Numbered from the stretch's first letter, positions 1 through 8,955 are shown. The stretch: DNA of 57,928 nt from Candidatus Thorarchaeota archaeon (GCA_003345555.1 PRDJ01000067.1:1-57928), one strand, 5' to 3'. Notes: generated by a model not told the origin, from the letters alone. A program made the numbers and translations.

Positions 1-154
1 TCTGGCCTTGTTCCGATAGGATACGAATGGATGGCCGCGGGATACTCAATAGGATGTCGTTTTTGAGATATTGATAATTCACGGCTTGAGAATAAAGCTT
101 TGGCGCAATCATTCTTACTAGCCTATGCCGCAATAGTCGAAAGGTATTGTTCAT
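1..154 (-). CDS. Partial hypothetical protein, 3' end outside window
   Basis: An uninterrupted reading frame starts with ATG at 154 and runs off the left edge, giving 51 codons. A good ribosome binding site, GGTGAT, lies just before the ATG. The protein begins MNNTFRLLRHRL and is basic at its N-terminus. It follows the small gene at 166-321 by 11 bases on the same strand, so the two are probably co-transcribed downstream of the broken TFB-like gene. I do not recognise a family from this fragment. The start is well supported; the function cannot be judged. Confidence 0.5.
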   Translation of the reverse strand, partial: MNNTFRLLRHRLVRMIAPKLYSQAVNYQYLKNDILLSIPRPSIRILSEQGQ

Positions 155-165
155 TTCTCAATCAC

Positions 166-321
166 CTAGTCTCTAGTTCTCTTTCTTCTCTTGGCTTCGT
201 TCAGCACGATCTCAGCCGTCTCCTCGAGACCTGCATTCGATAGCAAGCCAATGACGTCGCGAATGTGGTCTATAGCTCGTGTCTCAATGCTCAAGTCGAC
301 TTGAATTTCTGTCTGTGTCAT
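166..321 (-). CDS. Small hypothetical protein (51 aa)
   Basis: A short acidic and helical protein beginning MTQTEIQVDLSIET and ending in a basic tail KRRKRTRD. I prefer the ATG at 321 over one 30 bases upstream because GGGGGTG sits 6 bases before it, and because this ATG overlaps the TGA stop of the TFB-like frame in an ATGA arrangement, a usual sign of translational coupling. The central part (residues about 14-45) looks like one or two amphipathic helices. No family recognised. Its place behind a transcription-factor-like gene suggests, without proving, a regulatory partner. Confidence 0.55.
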   Translation of the reverse strand: MTQTEIQVDLSIETRAIDHIRDVIGLLSNAGLEETAEIVLNEAKRRKRTRD

Positions 322-859
322 TGATTCACCCCCTCTAATTTGCGTTTCCAAAGCTCGCTGAAATGACCCCGAATCGTGTATTCTGCAATGCCTGCAGCTT
401 CGGTGATTGTCTTCTGTGTGAATGTGTGTTCACGCATTGCGTCAGTACAATGGACACAACTCGCAGCAAAGGCCGTCGGACGGGTCTCCAATTGGGCAGC
501 TCGAGATCACTTAGAAGCCTTCGTGCGTCTATCTCCAATTCTGCTAGGCATTCTATAGTGAGACCTCTTTCATATAGACGCTTGAGCACGGTCTCACTGG
601 CAAGCCGTGAGGATATCCTCGACAAATAGGTGACTGGATGAATGAGCGATACTGGCCCTAGCTTGGCGTTCGTTTTGAGTATTGCATCGTCGGGCTTACC
701 TTTTGTGATACGGGGAAATAAGATCCGAAGCTCGTGCTCATTGAGAGAGATATGCTGCTCTCGGCAAGCTCTCACTATAGCGACACTGACTAGAATGCCC
801 CTATCAGGAATTCCTTCGAGAAACTCACGAACGATCCTAGCGGCACGGTTGGTAAGTCC
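318..859 (-). pseudogene. Frame-broken, N-terminally truncated TFB-like transcription factor
   Basis: Two reading frames together resemble the cyclin core of archaeal transcription factor B. The first (open from 859 to about 490) reads like cyclin repeat 1 and the start of repeat 2: an ACREQHISLNEHEL stretch followed by HPVTYLSRISSRL, compare ACR..GI..TLDE and DPVDYVPRF in TFB. The end of repeat 2 lies in a different frame (about 500 down to 318), with RPTAFAAS, HTFTQKTITEAAGIAEYTIR, then HFSEL, matching the TFB recognition helix region. No zinc ribbon is present, since that space belongs to the divergent transporter at 941, and the first frame has no ATG. The second frame's TGA overlaps the next gene's ATG, so this frame was once translated. 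Either decay or a sequencing indel could explain the break. Confidence 0.6.
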
Positions 860-940
860 TTAATTCCGAACGTGTTACGTGATGGGTGCGTTTATACGCA
901 GGTCGTATCTCGCCGCTTCACCATTGGGTGCGGCTCAACC

Positions 941-1909
941 ATGGCATCTGCATCGACCAAAGACTACACCTTCCTCATATTGACTATGTTCTTCTGGGGA
1001 GGATCGTGGGTCTCTGGCAAGATCATAGTGACAACGGCGCCGGCTTTCACGATTGGGTTCCTCCGTTTCCTTCTTGCTAGTATCCTCCTCGTACCAGCAG
1101 CTTTCTTGTCCAATTCGCACAGGTCGAACGGTATCACACGGCACACTCTGATGCAATACGCCGCGATGGGATTCATCGGCATATTTGGCTACGGCATATT
1201 CTTCCTGACGGGTATGAGGTTTACGACGGCGGCTCAGGGATCGATTATTGCAGGAATAAACCCGGCTTCGGTGAGTCTTTGGGCCCACGTCGTTCATAAA
1301 GAGCGCCTCGACAGAAAGTGGAAGTACGGGGGTTTCGCTCTGAGTTTCCTTGGAGTTCTCTTCGTGATTGGGATCCACGCACTAATCGACTACCAACCAG
1401 ACTACATTATTGGTAACTTACTGATTCTCTGTGCTATGATGACGTGGGGCGCATATTCGACGATAGGAAAGAGCGCAATGAAGGTCAGTTCACCACTACA
1501 GACGACCGCAGGCAGTGTTGTATTCGGAACTCTGTTTTTCTCAATAGGAGCGATCTTCGAGGGCTTTTGGGCTCTCCCTGCGATGACTGACATGGTCTTT
1601 TGGACAAATGCGTTGTTTCTTGCAGTGCCTGTAACATTCCTTTCGTACATATTCTACTTCAGTGCAATCAATGATATCGGAGCAACGAGGTCCGCTGTGT
1701 TCATCAATCTGGTTCCAGTGTTTGGCGTGTTGTTGTCTCTTCTTATCCTTCAGGAAGCAATCTACTGGACGTTTGCAGTTGGCCTCATTCTTGTTGTCAC
1801 GGGCATAGCGATTATCAATTTCCCGGTGAAGAAGGGCATCGTGGCTGGCTCTGACTCCAATTCTGCCAATCGTGCGACACCTGAGACAGAAGCGCGGCTT
1901 TCCGCCTAG
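941..1909 (+). CDS. EamA/DMT-family transporter
   Basis: Drug/metabolite transporter of about 322 residues with ten predicted membrane segments arranged as two EamA repeats. The first repeat opens with FLILTMFFWGGSWVSGK, a typical EamA helix with a W-G-x-x-W core; the second starts near LLILCAMMTWGAYSTIGK. Such proteins export amino acids, nucleotides or other small metabolites; the substrate cannot be told. I chose the ATG at 941 because upstream codons (from 872) lack EamA character, although the ribosome site is weak. The C-terminal 25 residues are polar and probably cytoplasmic. It is transcribed away from the TFB-like remnant and precedes a PLP enzyme on the same strand. Confidence 0.85.
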   Translation: MASASTKDYTFLILTMFFWGGSWVSGKIIVTTAPAFTIGFLRFLLASILLVPAAFLSNSHRSNGITRHTLMQYAAMGFIGIFGYGIFFLTGMRFTTAAQGSIIAGINPASVSLWAHVVHKERLDRKWKYGGFALSFLGVLFVIGIHALIDYQPDYIIGNLLILCAMMTWGAYSTIGKSAMKVSSPLQTTAGSVVFGTLFFSIGAIFEGFWALPAMTDMVFWTNALFLAVPVTFLSYIFYFSAINDIGATRSAVFINLVPVFGVLLSLLILQEAIYWTFAVGLILVVTGIAIINFPVKKGIVAGSDSNSANRATPETEARLSA

Positions 1910-1959
1910 TCGGCGACCGGGGAGTAAGCTTTTGAGTTTCCACTCTTGAATCTTGAACT

Positions 1960-2925
1960 GTGATTTCTCTTCAGGACATTGCATCGGCCTATGACAGAAT
2001 CAAGGATGCGGCTACGAAGACGCCCGTGATGACGTCGCGTACCGTGAATCAAATGGCTCACTGCAAGGTTTTCTTCAAGTGTGAGAACTTCCAGCGCGCC
2101 GGAGCTTTCAAGTTCAGAGGCGCGTTCAATGCTGTATCGCAGCTTGATGATGGTGAGAAGAGACGAGGAGTGATAACGCACTCATCCGGTAATCATGCGC
2201 AAGCACTGGCCTTGGCTTCTTCGATATTGGGAATCAAATCTGTTGTCGTAATGCCACGCAACTCATCGAAGGTGAAGGTTGAGGCCACACGAGGGTATGG
2301 TGCAGAAGTAGTTCTCTGTGAACCGACCCTCGAATCACGTACGTCCACGGCTCAAAATCTAATCGCCGAACATGGCTACGTAATGATTCACCCATATAAC
2401 GACGAGAGGATAATCGCTGGTGCTGGGACTGCAGCGTTCGAACTCATACAGGAGGTGGGACCTCTGGACTGCATGCTCACGCCTGTCGGAGGCGGAGGTC
2501 TACTAAGCGGGACATCCATCGCAACAAAGGGCCTGTGCCCGGAAGCGAAGGTAATCGGGGCCGAACCAAAGAATGCAGATGATGCGGCGCGCTCATTCAA
2601 GACGAAGACGCTGCAGCAAAGCGTGAAACCTAGAACGATTGCGGACGGTCTGAGAACATCACTAGGGGACATCACTTTCCGAATAATCCTAGAGAACGCT
2701 GACGACATCGTCACGGTCTCTGAGAATGAGATTCTCGCGGCGATGAAGATTCTGTGGGAGCGTATGAAACTTGTCGTTGAACCGTCAGCTGCAGTCCCTC
2801 TTGCTGCTCTCCTATCAATCGGAGGTTCATTTAGAGAGAGTAAGGTTGGGATCATTCTGAGTGGCGGCAATCTGGAACTGGATGGTCTATTCCGAGAGTA
2901 TGAGCAGACCATAGCGAGAGAATGA
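1960..2925 (+). CDS. PLP-dependent threonine dehydratase / serine racemase
   Basis: Fold-type II PLP enzyme of 321 residues. The Schiff-base lysine is K51 in the FKFRGA motif, the substrate-carboxylate loop is SSGNHAQ (about 75-81), and the PLP phosphate loop is the glycine run GGGGLLSG (about 177-184). There is no C-terminal ACT domain, so it is not the isoleucine-feedback-controlled biosynthetic IlvA; it resembles catabolic threonine dehydratase (threonine to 2-oxobutyrate and ammonia) or serine racemase. The start is GTG at 1960, with an A/T-rich element AGCTTTTGAG about 28 bases before it, consistent with a near-leaderless transcript. Choosing between dehydratase and racemase needs phylogeny. 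Confidence 0.85.
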   Translation: MISLQDIASAYDRIKDAATKTPVMTSRTVNQMAHCKVFFKCENFQRAGAFKFRGAFNAVSQLDDGEKRRGVITHSSGNHAQALALASSILGIKSVVVMPRNSSKVKVEATRGYGAEVVLCEPTLESRTSTAQNLIAEHGYVMIHPYNDERIIAGAGTAAFELIQEVGPLDCMLTPVGGGGLLSGTSIATKGLCPEAKVIGAEPKNADDAARSFKTKTLQQSVKPRTIADGLRTSLGDITFRIILENADDIVTVSENEILAAMKILWERMKLVVEPSAAVPLAALLSIGGSFRESKVGIILSGGNLELDGLFREYEQTIARE

Positions 2926-3006
2926 GCCGTCTCCCCGGGCCGCCGGTCTTCGAGATTCCTTACCAAACGCATGTCAGCACGATAAGTAGAATCATTAAGG
3001 AGCAAG

Positions 3007-3552
3007 ATGACCATCTTGTGTATGGCTCGCAAGGTACTCATATGTTATGGCACTCGTTATGGATCTACAGCAGAAGTGGCCCAAGAGATAGGTAAGACAA
3101 TCCGAGAGCTTGGGGCGACAGCAGACATCCTCAACTTGAAAGAGACAAAGGTTCAGCCTGCTGGCTATGACCTCATCATAATAGGAAGTGGAATCCAAGC
3201 TGGGAAGTGGACAAGAGAACCGCTCGAATTCATAACCCGGAATAGAGATGCGCTTGCAGATACGAAAGTAGCCCTTTTCGTAGTGTGCGCTAGTGCTGGT
3301 TCACCAGACCAGTGCGACACGGCACAGACGAAATACCTCGACAAGATTGTCAGCTCATATCCCTATCTTCACATTGTCTCCACTGGGCTGTTCGGTGGTG
3401 TCTTCGATTTCAAGAAATACAGTGCTCCGGTCCGTATGTTGGTAAAGAGTATTGTCAAGAAGCAGACAGAAGATGACAACTTGCCAGAGAGAATTGACAT
3501 GCGCGACTGGGACAAGGTCCGTTCATGGGCCAGGTCAGTTATGCAGTTGTAG
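3007..3552 (+). CDS. Flavodoxin-domain protein (HemG-like)
   Basis: Single flavodoxin fold of 181 residues. The FMN phosphate loop appears near the N-terminus as GTRYGSTAEVA, and the isoalloxazine-side loop as GSGIQAGKWTREPLEF, which is the pattern of HemG/protoporphyrinogen-oxidase-like flavodoxins rather than of short electron-transfer flavodoxins. The start at 3007 has AAGGAG just upstream; a second ATG at 3022 is possible. The next gene, 55 bases on, encodes an iron-sulfur CDGSH protein, so the pair may exchange electrons. A HemG role in heme synthesis is uncertain since no other heme gene is present here. Confidence 0.8.
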   Translation: MTILCMARKVLICYGTRYGSTAEVAQEIGKTIRELGATADILNLKETKVQPAGYDLIIIGSGIQAGKWTREPLEFITRNRDALADTKVALFVVCASAGSPDQCDTAQTKYLDKIVSSYPYLHIVSTGLFGGVFDFKKYSAPVRMLVKSIVKKQTEDDNLPERIDMRDWDKVRSWARSVMQL

Positions 3553-3607
3553 AGCTAGACCTGCCTCTGCCGGCAGGTTCATGACTCGCGCATTGTGAGC
3601 TTCTGTT

Positions 3608-4342
3608 ATGCCAAAGACTCCTAAGAGGGTCCTCGCCAATAATGAACCAAAAGTGGTAATCACAAAGGATGGTCCATATCTCGTATCAGGCCGCATCCCA
3701 CTCATCAAGGAAGTCGCAATTATAGGCAAAGATGGCCAACCTGAGAGATGGGGGATCACATCTAGATATCCACAGCAGGAAGACTATGCATTATGCCGAT
3801 GCGGCGAATCACGAAACATGCCCTTCTGCGATGGAACGCACGTAACCATACGATTCGATGGCAAAGAGACTGCTGGCAAGAAAACCTACCTTGAGAGTGC
3901 CAGCAAGATTACAGGTCCCACGATTGATCTGACGGATGAACAGGACTTGTGTGCAGGAGCAAGATTTTGTCACAAATCAGGAGGCACGTGGGCGAATGTA
4001 AGAAAGTCTGACAACCCCAAGGCGAGAGAAGATGCGGTAGTCTCCGCGGGCAATTGCTCTGCCGGGCGACTAGTCGTTTGGGATAAGGCGACTGGAAAAC
4101 CGATAGAACCCGCTTTCGAGCCCACGATCAGTTTGACTGAGGATCCAGAGAGGGGAGTAAGCGGGCCAATATGGTTGAAAGGATGCATATCTTTTGAGTC
4201 TGCAGACGGTCGCAAGTATGAGACAAGAAACCGCGTGACCCTCTGCAGGTGCGGGAAGTCGAGGAACAAACCGTTCTGTGATGGAAGTCATGTTTCAGTA
4301 AAGTTCAACGATGGCGATGAATCTCTCAAGGCCAAGCCTTGA
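3608..4342 (+). CDS. CDGSH - 4Fe-4S - CDGSH iron-sulfur protein
   Basis: A 244-residue protein with three cluster modules. Two CDGSH domains flank it: C63, C65, C74 and H78 (motif CRCGESRNMPFCDGTH) and C213, C215, C224 and H228 (CRCGKSRNKPFCDGSH), each with the three-Cys one-His set of a [2Fe-2S] cluster. Between them lies a region with C115, C121 and C150 (NCSAGRL) that matches the divergent 4Fe-4S mono-cluster domain often fused to CDGSH proteins. Known members are soluble redox or cluster-transfer proteins with no fixed substrate. The start ATG at 3608 follows the flavodoxin gene, and co-transcription is likely. Exact function is unknown. Confidence 0.88.
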   Translation: MPKTPKRVLANNEPKVVITKDGPYLVSGRIPLIKEVAIIGKDGQPERWGITSRYPQQEDYALCRCGESRNMPFCDGTHVTIRFDGKETAGKKTYLESASKITGPTIDLTDEQDLCAGARFCHKSGGTWANVRKSDNPKAREDAVVSAGNCSAGRLVVWDKATGKPIEPAFEPTISLTEDPERGVSGPIWLKGCISFESADGRKYETRNRVTLCRCGKSRNKPFCDGSHVSVKFNDGDESLKAKP

Positions 4343-4406
4343 AGAAGAGCCTCAAGATTCTGGGCGTCTGACTTCATGGATTGACTACGAAGAGCCCTCA
4401 AGTGTC

Positions 4407-5012
4407 TCATGAATCGTCTAGGTAGCCTTTGGCGACGGAATTGTCTATCAGGCCCTTGGCGTAAGCCCACAATCTCTTGGACGCCTTCTCAACATGCTTG
4501 TTCCGTTGAAGGACCTGTGATTTCTTGATGCCATGGACCCTCCATGCGTGGCCTTCGGTATTGTAATTCAGAAGAAGCGGCTGCAACCTGTCCAAGGCCG
4601 CGGCGTAGCGCGCCTCCGCTGTCTTCATTTCAACGAACTCATCCCACAAAGCGTGCAGTTCTTTCGCCTGGTCTGAAGGAAGAATCGCGAAGACTTTGTC
4701 TGCGGCGCCGTTCTCTCTCTTGACTTGGTCCTTTACTCCCTCCACGTCATAACAGAATGTGTCTCCCGCGAATATCTCAACAAGGTCATGTATGAGTAGC
4801 ATCTTCATTACTTTGAGAAGACTAACATCCTTATCGTCAAGATGCTCAAAGAGAACGAGGGACATTAATGCAAGATGCCATGAGTGCTCCGCATCATTCT
4901 CTTGACGACGAGTCCGAGTAAGAACAGTCTGTCTGAGCACTTCCTTGAGTTGGTCTGCGAGTACAAGGAAGTCAATCTGCCGGGAGAGCCGTTCCGATGA
5001 AGCATCAGTCAA
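4407..5012 (-). CDS. HD-domain phosphohydrolase (YfbR/HDDC2-like)
   Basis: A 201-residue HD hydrolase. The metal site is visible as the first histidine and paired residues in AEHSWHLALMS and the HD dyad in LLIHDLVEI, the order seen in YfbR/HDDC2 5'-deoxynucleotidases. The family removes phosphate from dNMPs, so a house-cleaning role in nucleotide pools is reasonable. The reading frame extends upstream to 5276, but that part overlaps the divergent polymerase gene and has no HD character; I place the start at TTG 5012, where GGAGG lies 8 bases upstream and the family's N-terminal helix (SRQIDFLVLADQLK) begins. It is divergent from DNA polymerase IV. Confidence 0.82.
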   Translation of the reverse strand: MTDASSERLSRQIDFLVLADQLKEVLRQTVLTRTRRQENDAEHSWHLALMSLVLFEHLDDKDVSLLKVMKMLLIHDLVEIFAGDTFCYDVEGVKDQVKRENGAADKVFAILPSDQAKELHALWDEFVEMKTAEARYAAALDRLQPLLLNYNTEGHAWRVHGIKKSQVLQRNKHVEKASKRLWAYAKGLIDNSVAKGYLDDS

Positions 5013-5207
5013 TCTGGTCTTTGCCTCCAATCCGAACAGGCGGAGCCTTCCAAGACCTACTTGAAGCCTTCTGTTTGGACCCTTGCAGCAAACAACACTG
5101 TGATTAGCTTCGGACCTCTCTCCCCTACGGATTAGTATCTTTGGCAGCAGTGTGTGTGCCCTGAATATCGAAGCGCACTTGTGCAACGCATATGCCGGCC
5201 GCACGCG

Positions 5208-6308
5208 ATGGATTGCTGGATTATGCATGTGGATATGGATGCCTTCTTTGCATCCGTAGAGCAGTTCAGGGTTCACCCAGAGACACAGGGACTACCTGTC
5301 TGTGTAGGTCCAGATCCTAAGCGCGGCTTCAGAGGCGTGGTCCGGTCAGCGTCATACGAAGCCAGAGCTTATGGCGTCAAGTCAGGAATGCCAGTCTCAG
5401 CTGCCTCCAGACTCTGTCCTACTGCTGTATTTGTGAGCAGTGACTTCTCGAACTACGTCAATGCTTCCGACGAAATGATACAAATACTGAGGGAATATGC
5501 GGATGGCGGTCGAGTAAGAAAAGCCAGTATTGACGAAGCGTACATAGAAGTTACAGAAAAGGTTGCCAAGTACTCGAACCCTGTACAGCTAGCACATGAG
5601 ATACGAGGCAATATCAAGACCCGCACCAACCTCCCTTGTTCGGTTGGCATCGCGCCCAACATGGCTGTCGCGAAAGTGGCGACAGGACGCGGGAAACCCA
5701 ATGGGATTACGCTCGTGAGTCAAGGTGCAGACAGCGTGGCTAGGTTCCTTGCACCTCTCAGCGTACGGGTGGTCAGCGGAGTAGGACAGAAAACGGGCGA
5801 GCGGCTTCATGCTTTCGGCATCGAGACGCTGGGTCAAGTGCAACGAATGTCCGTCGCCGACCTGTGGCCGATCATGGGCAGGGCATCAAGCTGGCTGCAT
5901 CAAATGTCTCTAGGAATTGATGAGAGGCCGCTTCTCGACAGCGGTCATCATATGAGAGGATCGATAAGCCATGACTCCACGTTCATGGAGGATGTGGACC
6001 CCGAGGCAATTGATGTCCTGTGTGGTACCCTCACTGATATGTGTACGAGAATCGCCGAGAAGACCAGATCGAAGGGATTGCTATTTCGAGTACTTACTGT
6101 TAAGATACGATACAGAGATTTCACAACGGTCCAAGCAAGCAGGTCCTTACCAGTAGGAACTGATAGCTCCCACGACTTATGTCGTGGAGTCCTCGACCTC
6201 TTCAACAAGAGACGCAGAATGGACTTGCCAATCCGCCTCCTCGGAGTCAAAGTGTCCGATCTCAGTGAAAAGGAAGATCAGACAACACTAACGCAGTTCT
6301 TCCGATGA
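5208..6308 (+). CDS. dinB: Y-family DNA polymerase IV with C-terminal PIP box
   Basis: A 366-residue translesion polymerase of the DinB/Dpo4 group. Catalytic carboxylates are visible in the N-terminal HVDMDAFF (D9, first palm strand) and in SIDEAYIE (D and E of the second motif). The fingers YEARAYGVKSGMP motif and the helix-hairpin-helix VSGVGQKTGERLHAFGIETLG follow, then the little-finger domain. The last residues QTTLTQFF form a textbook archaeal PCNA-interacting PIP box (Q-x-x-L-x-x-F-F). I start at ATG 5208; ATG 5223 is an alternative. It copies past damaged template bases when bound to PCNA. No SOS-type operator is visible. Confidence 0.93.
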   Translation: MDCWIMHVDMDAFFASVEQFRVHPETQGLPVCVGPDPKRGFRGVVRSASYEARAYGVKSGMPVSAASRLCPTAVFVSSDFSNYVNASDEMIQILREYADGGRVRKASIDEAYIEVTEKVAKYSNPVQLAHEIRGNIKTRTNLPCSVGIAPNMAVAKVATGRGKPNGITLVSQGADSVARFLAPLSVRVVSGVGQKTGERLHAFGIETLGQVQRMSVADLWPIMGRASSWLHQMSLGIDERPLLDSGHHMRGSISHDSTFMEDVDPEAIDVLCGTLTDMCTRIAEKTRSKGLLFRVLTVKIRYRDFTTVQASRSLPVGTDSSHDLCRGVLDLFNKRRRMDLPIRLLGVKVSDLSEKEDQTTLTQFFR

Positions 6309-6449
6309 CGTGATTGATGATTGGGTCGATCTGGAACGAAGACACAAGAATCCGCTGTACTCCTATACTTGAGCCAATGCCCTTATCTGGCGGTAACATA
6401 CGAAGTGAGGGACATCTGGTCAGTTTGAGTCCGAGTCGCGGGTGCTCAT

Positions 6450-7373
6450 ATGGTGCACGAACATGATGTGGTTCAGGGCATGACGGGTGAGGAACTCGTT
6501 GGCCTTGCTCGTGCGCTCAAGATTCCACTCACTAATCGAACGATTCCGAGAAGCCGGCTCTTGGATACAATCTTGAAGATTCTGGAGACTCTTGAGACAG
6601 CCGGAAGTAAGCCAAGTCTTCACTCTCCCGCCATCAAATTGCAGAGTGTCGACAAACGATTTGGCAACAAGTTCGCGATTCGCAACCTCAACCTGTCTAT
6701 CAAGCCAGGGGAAATCATCGGACTTGTGGGACCAAATGGTGCGGGAAAGACGACCACACTAAGAATCATAACCGGGATTATCGCTCCGTCGCGAGGTACT
6801 GTCGCGGTAGACGGATTCGACATGAAGAAGAAGCCCCTGCAGGCCAAGCAGAGAATCGGATACATACCAGAGCGTCCGACCTGCTACCAGAGTCTCAGAG
6901 TTAGGGAGTACCTGACTTTCGTTGCCCGTGTCTATGGAGTCCCCAAGCCAACCATGTTGATTAGGTTGAAGGAATACACGGAGCTGTTTCAACTGAAGCC
7001 GCTTCTCAGCAGCTTCATTGGAACGCTCTCAAGAGGCAATCTGCAAAGAATCTTACTGGCAGGAATCTTTGTGCGAGAGCCGCCCTATGTTCTAGCTCTT
7101 GACGAACCCATCTATGGCTTGGACCCCCGTGGAGCATGGATTCTGAAGAAGCTTGTGAGGAAGATCAGAGATGAGGGGTCATGTGCGGTCATATCCACGC
7201 ATACTCTTGAAATAGCGCAAGGGCTATGCGATAGATTCGTTATCATGAATGAGGGCGATGTCGTAGGCGAAGGGACCTTGGAGGAACTGCTGGCCCAGCA
7301 TAAGAGTGCACTCACTCTAGAGGAAGTGTTCCTCGAACTAACTGGGGGAATTCCAGAGGAACAGGGTGTGTAG
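6450..7373 (+). CDS. ABC transporter ATP-binding protein with N-terminal extension
   Basis: ABC ATPase of 307 residues. Walker A is GPNGAGKTT (about 94-102), Walker B LALDEP, and the H-switch STHTLE. The signature motif is LSRGN rather than LSGGQ, a degenerate form. The first 55 residues precede the ABC domain and look like a small helical SAP/HeH-like module (EELVGLARALKIPL, RSRLLDTILKILE), which is unusual for an exporter ATPase; the similarity is only suggestive. The stop overlaps the start of the permease gene at 7366 by 8 bases, so they form one export system of the ABC-2-like type. Cargo is unknown. Confidence 0.88.
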   Translation: MVHEHDVVQGMTGEELVGLARALKIPLTNRTIPRSRLLDTILKILETLETAGSKPSLHSPAIKLQSVDKRFGNKFAIRNLNLSIKPGEIIGLVGPNGAGKTTTLRIITGIIAPSRGTVAVDGFDMKKKPLQAKQRIGYIPERPTCYQSLRVREYLTFVARVYGVPKPTMLIRLKEYTELFQLKPLLSSFIGTLSRGNLQRILLAGIFVREPPYVLALDEPIYGLDPRGAWILKKLVRKIRDEGSCAVISTHTLEIAQGLCDRFVIMNEGDVVGEGTLEELLAQHKSALTLEEVFLELTGGIPEEQGV

Positions 7374-8955
7374 GTTGGTCACCACTTATATTGTCGTGAA
7401 GAACGAGCTACGTCAACTCCTGAATCACTTGTCTAGGACGATCAGGACACCGTCGCTACTGATTTTCTATGTCATCATGATCCTTGGTACCTACTTCGCT
7501 ATGACCGTCTTCGCCGCAATATACAGCTTTGCGACTCTGATAGGCGGCTTGTCGGATCTTCTGAAGGAGTTTGTAGAACCGGCAGTCGTGTTTTCGGCGA
7601 TGGGCCTATTCACTCTTTCCTCGGTCTTCTCGGGCTATATAGGCAGTGGGCCGTCCTCATCTCTTGAGACGGCCGACGAGTATGTAATCATGCCTGCACC
7701 GGTCAGGCCCCATCAGCTGCTTCTCGGCCGTTATGTCAGACGGCTCGTGCGCCGTATCTCTATTGCTGCAATAGTGCTTTTCACGCTCGCACCGGTGATC
7801 ATGACAGATTGGCCGCTTTTCATCCCCTTGTTGATGTTTGTTCTGTCAACGCTGCTTTTCTTTGAGTTCAACCATTTTCTTGGAGGAGTGACCTCTCAAC
7901 TGAAGACGAGAGTCAACGCGAGGACACGTAGCAGACTCCGATACATGACTCCTTTTGTCGTAGGAGTAGTAATGCTCTTGCCCACACTTGGCCAAGTTGT
8001 ACCCGACCCCAGTATCATACTCATCGTACCCTCCAATGTCTTCTCGATGCTGGTTCTAGGGCTCGCCGGTATCTACTACTCTGGCATAAGCGAAGAGGTG
8101 GCTATGATATTCCTAATCATGGGCTACTTCATAGGCCTTCTGACACTGGCTAACCTTTGCGATCAGAGCTTGTATGAATCTTTCTCGGCGGCGAACTCTG
8201 TCAAAGAATCCGAAAGTCGAGTTGGAAGGATAATTCACGGAAGCGTGGATTTCTCAGACAGCAGATTCAGTGATCCGATGGCATGGATAATAGTCAAGGA
8301 CTTCTGGAGCCGCATGCGCGCCCCCTTTCAGTTCTGGAAGTACGTCTACTTCGCTGTAGGCATGTCACTCGTCCTATGGTTGAACGTGGCTGAACCTCCA
8401 TGGATGGCGCCAGTGCGTATTCCTCCGCAGCTGAGTGTGTCGGCAGTCCCCGCGTTTCTAATAATGTTGGTTGTCTTGTGCCAGATTTCAAGCATGAATG
8501 CTATGGTCTCCTTCCTGGACGAGAAGGACAATGTCTACTTGCTAAAAGCGAGTCCCTTCAGGAGGACAGATATTGTGCTGGCAAAGTATCTGGGAAGTCT
8601 GCTCGAGGGCACGATATCCTTCTTGCCTATGTTAGGACTCTTTGTCTACTTCTTTCACCCGCAGGGTTCATTCGTGTATCTGCCCCTGGCCATCCCTCTT
8701 GTCATTCTGTTCAATGCCTCAGGAGTAATGATTGGTTCTTACGTGCCGGTTCTCACGAATGATCCGGAAAACGCGCCTATTGCGATGGTCTTCTCTTTCC
8801 CAACCATCAATCTTGTCATGGGAGCCGCTATTGTGATTGTAGTAAACACGTTCCTCAAGACCGAGTTCCTTCTTCTGGTGCTTCCTGTGGTTGTCACCCT
8901 TCTGGCGGCTCTCTTCCTTTGTCTATCAGTCATCGCACTTGGTTCGTTTAAGTGA
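7366..8955 (+). CDS. ABC exporter permease
   Basis: Integral membrane protein of 529 residues with about twelve hydrophobic segments in two halves, separated by a cytoplasmic stretch around residues 260-330. It begins at GTG 7366, overlapping the ATPase gene by 8 bases, with GAGGAACAGG as ribosome site. The arrangement of a large one-chain permease behind a CcmA-like ATPase is typical of ABC-2-type exporters that move lipids, peptides or drugs in archaea. The family is otherwise undefined; I do not see a conserved ABC2_membrane signature well enough to name it. Confidence 0.82.
   Translation: MCRLVTTYIVVKNELRQLLNHLSRTIRTPSLLIFYVIMILGTYFAMTVFAAIYSFATLIGGLSDLLKEFVEPAVVFSAMGLFTLSSVFSGYIGSGPSSSLETADEYVIMPAPVRPHQLLLGRYVRRLVRRISIAAIVLFTLAPVIMTDWPLFIPLLMFVLSTLLFFEFNHFLGGVTSQLKTRVNARTRSRLRYMTPFVVGVVMLLPTLGQVVPDPSIILIVPSNVFSMLVLGLAGIYYSGISEEVAMIFLIMGYFIGLLTLANLCDQSLYESFSAANSVKESESRVGRIIHGSVDFSDSRFSDPMAWIIVKDFWSRMRAPFQFWKYVYFAVGMSLVLWLNVAEPPWMAPVRIPPQLSVSAVPAFLIMLVVLCQISSMNAMVSFLDEKDNVYLLKASPFRRTDIVLAKYLGSLLEGTISFLPMLGLFVYFFHPQGSFVYLPLAIPLVILFNASGVMIGSYVPVLTNDPENAPIAMVFSFPTINLVMGAAIVIVVNTFLKTEFLLLVLPVVVTLLAALFLCLSVIALGSFK

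Noticed and set aside
363..629. Plus-strand open frame of 88 codons
   Set aside because: It is antisense to the TFB-like sequence, whose protein similarity is clear; the frame has no ribosome site and an amino-acid mix unlike a protein.
5013..5276. N-terminal extension of the HD hydrolase
   Set aside because: It overlaps the divergent polymerase start, shows no similarity to the HD family, and a better start with GGAGG lies at 5012.
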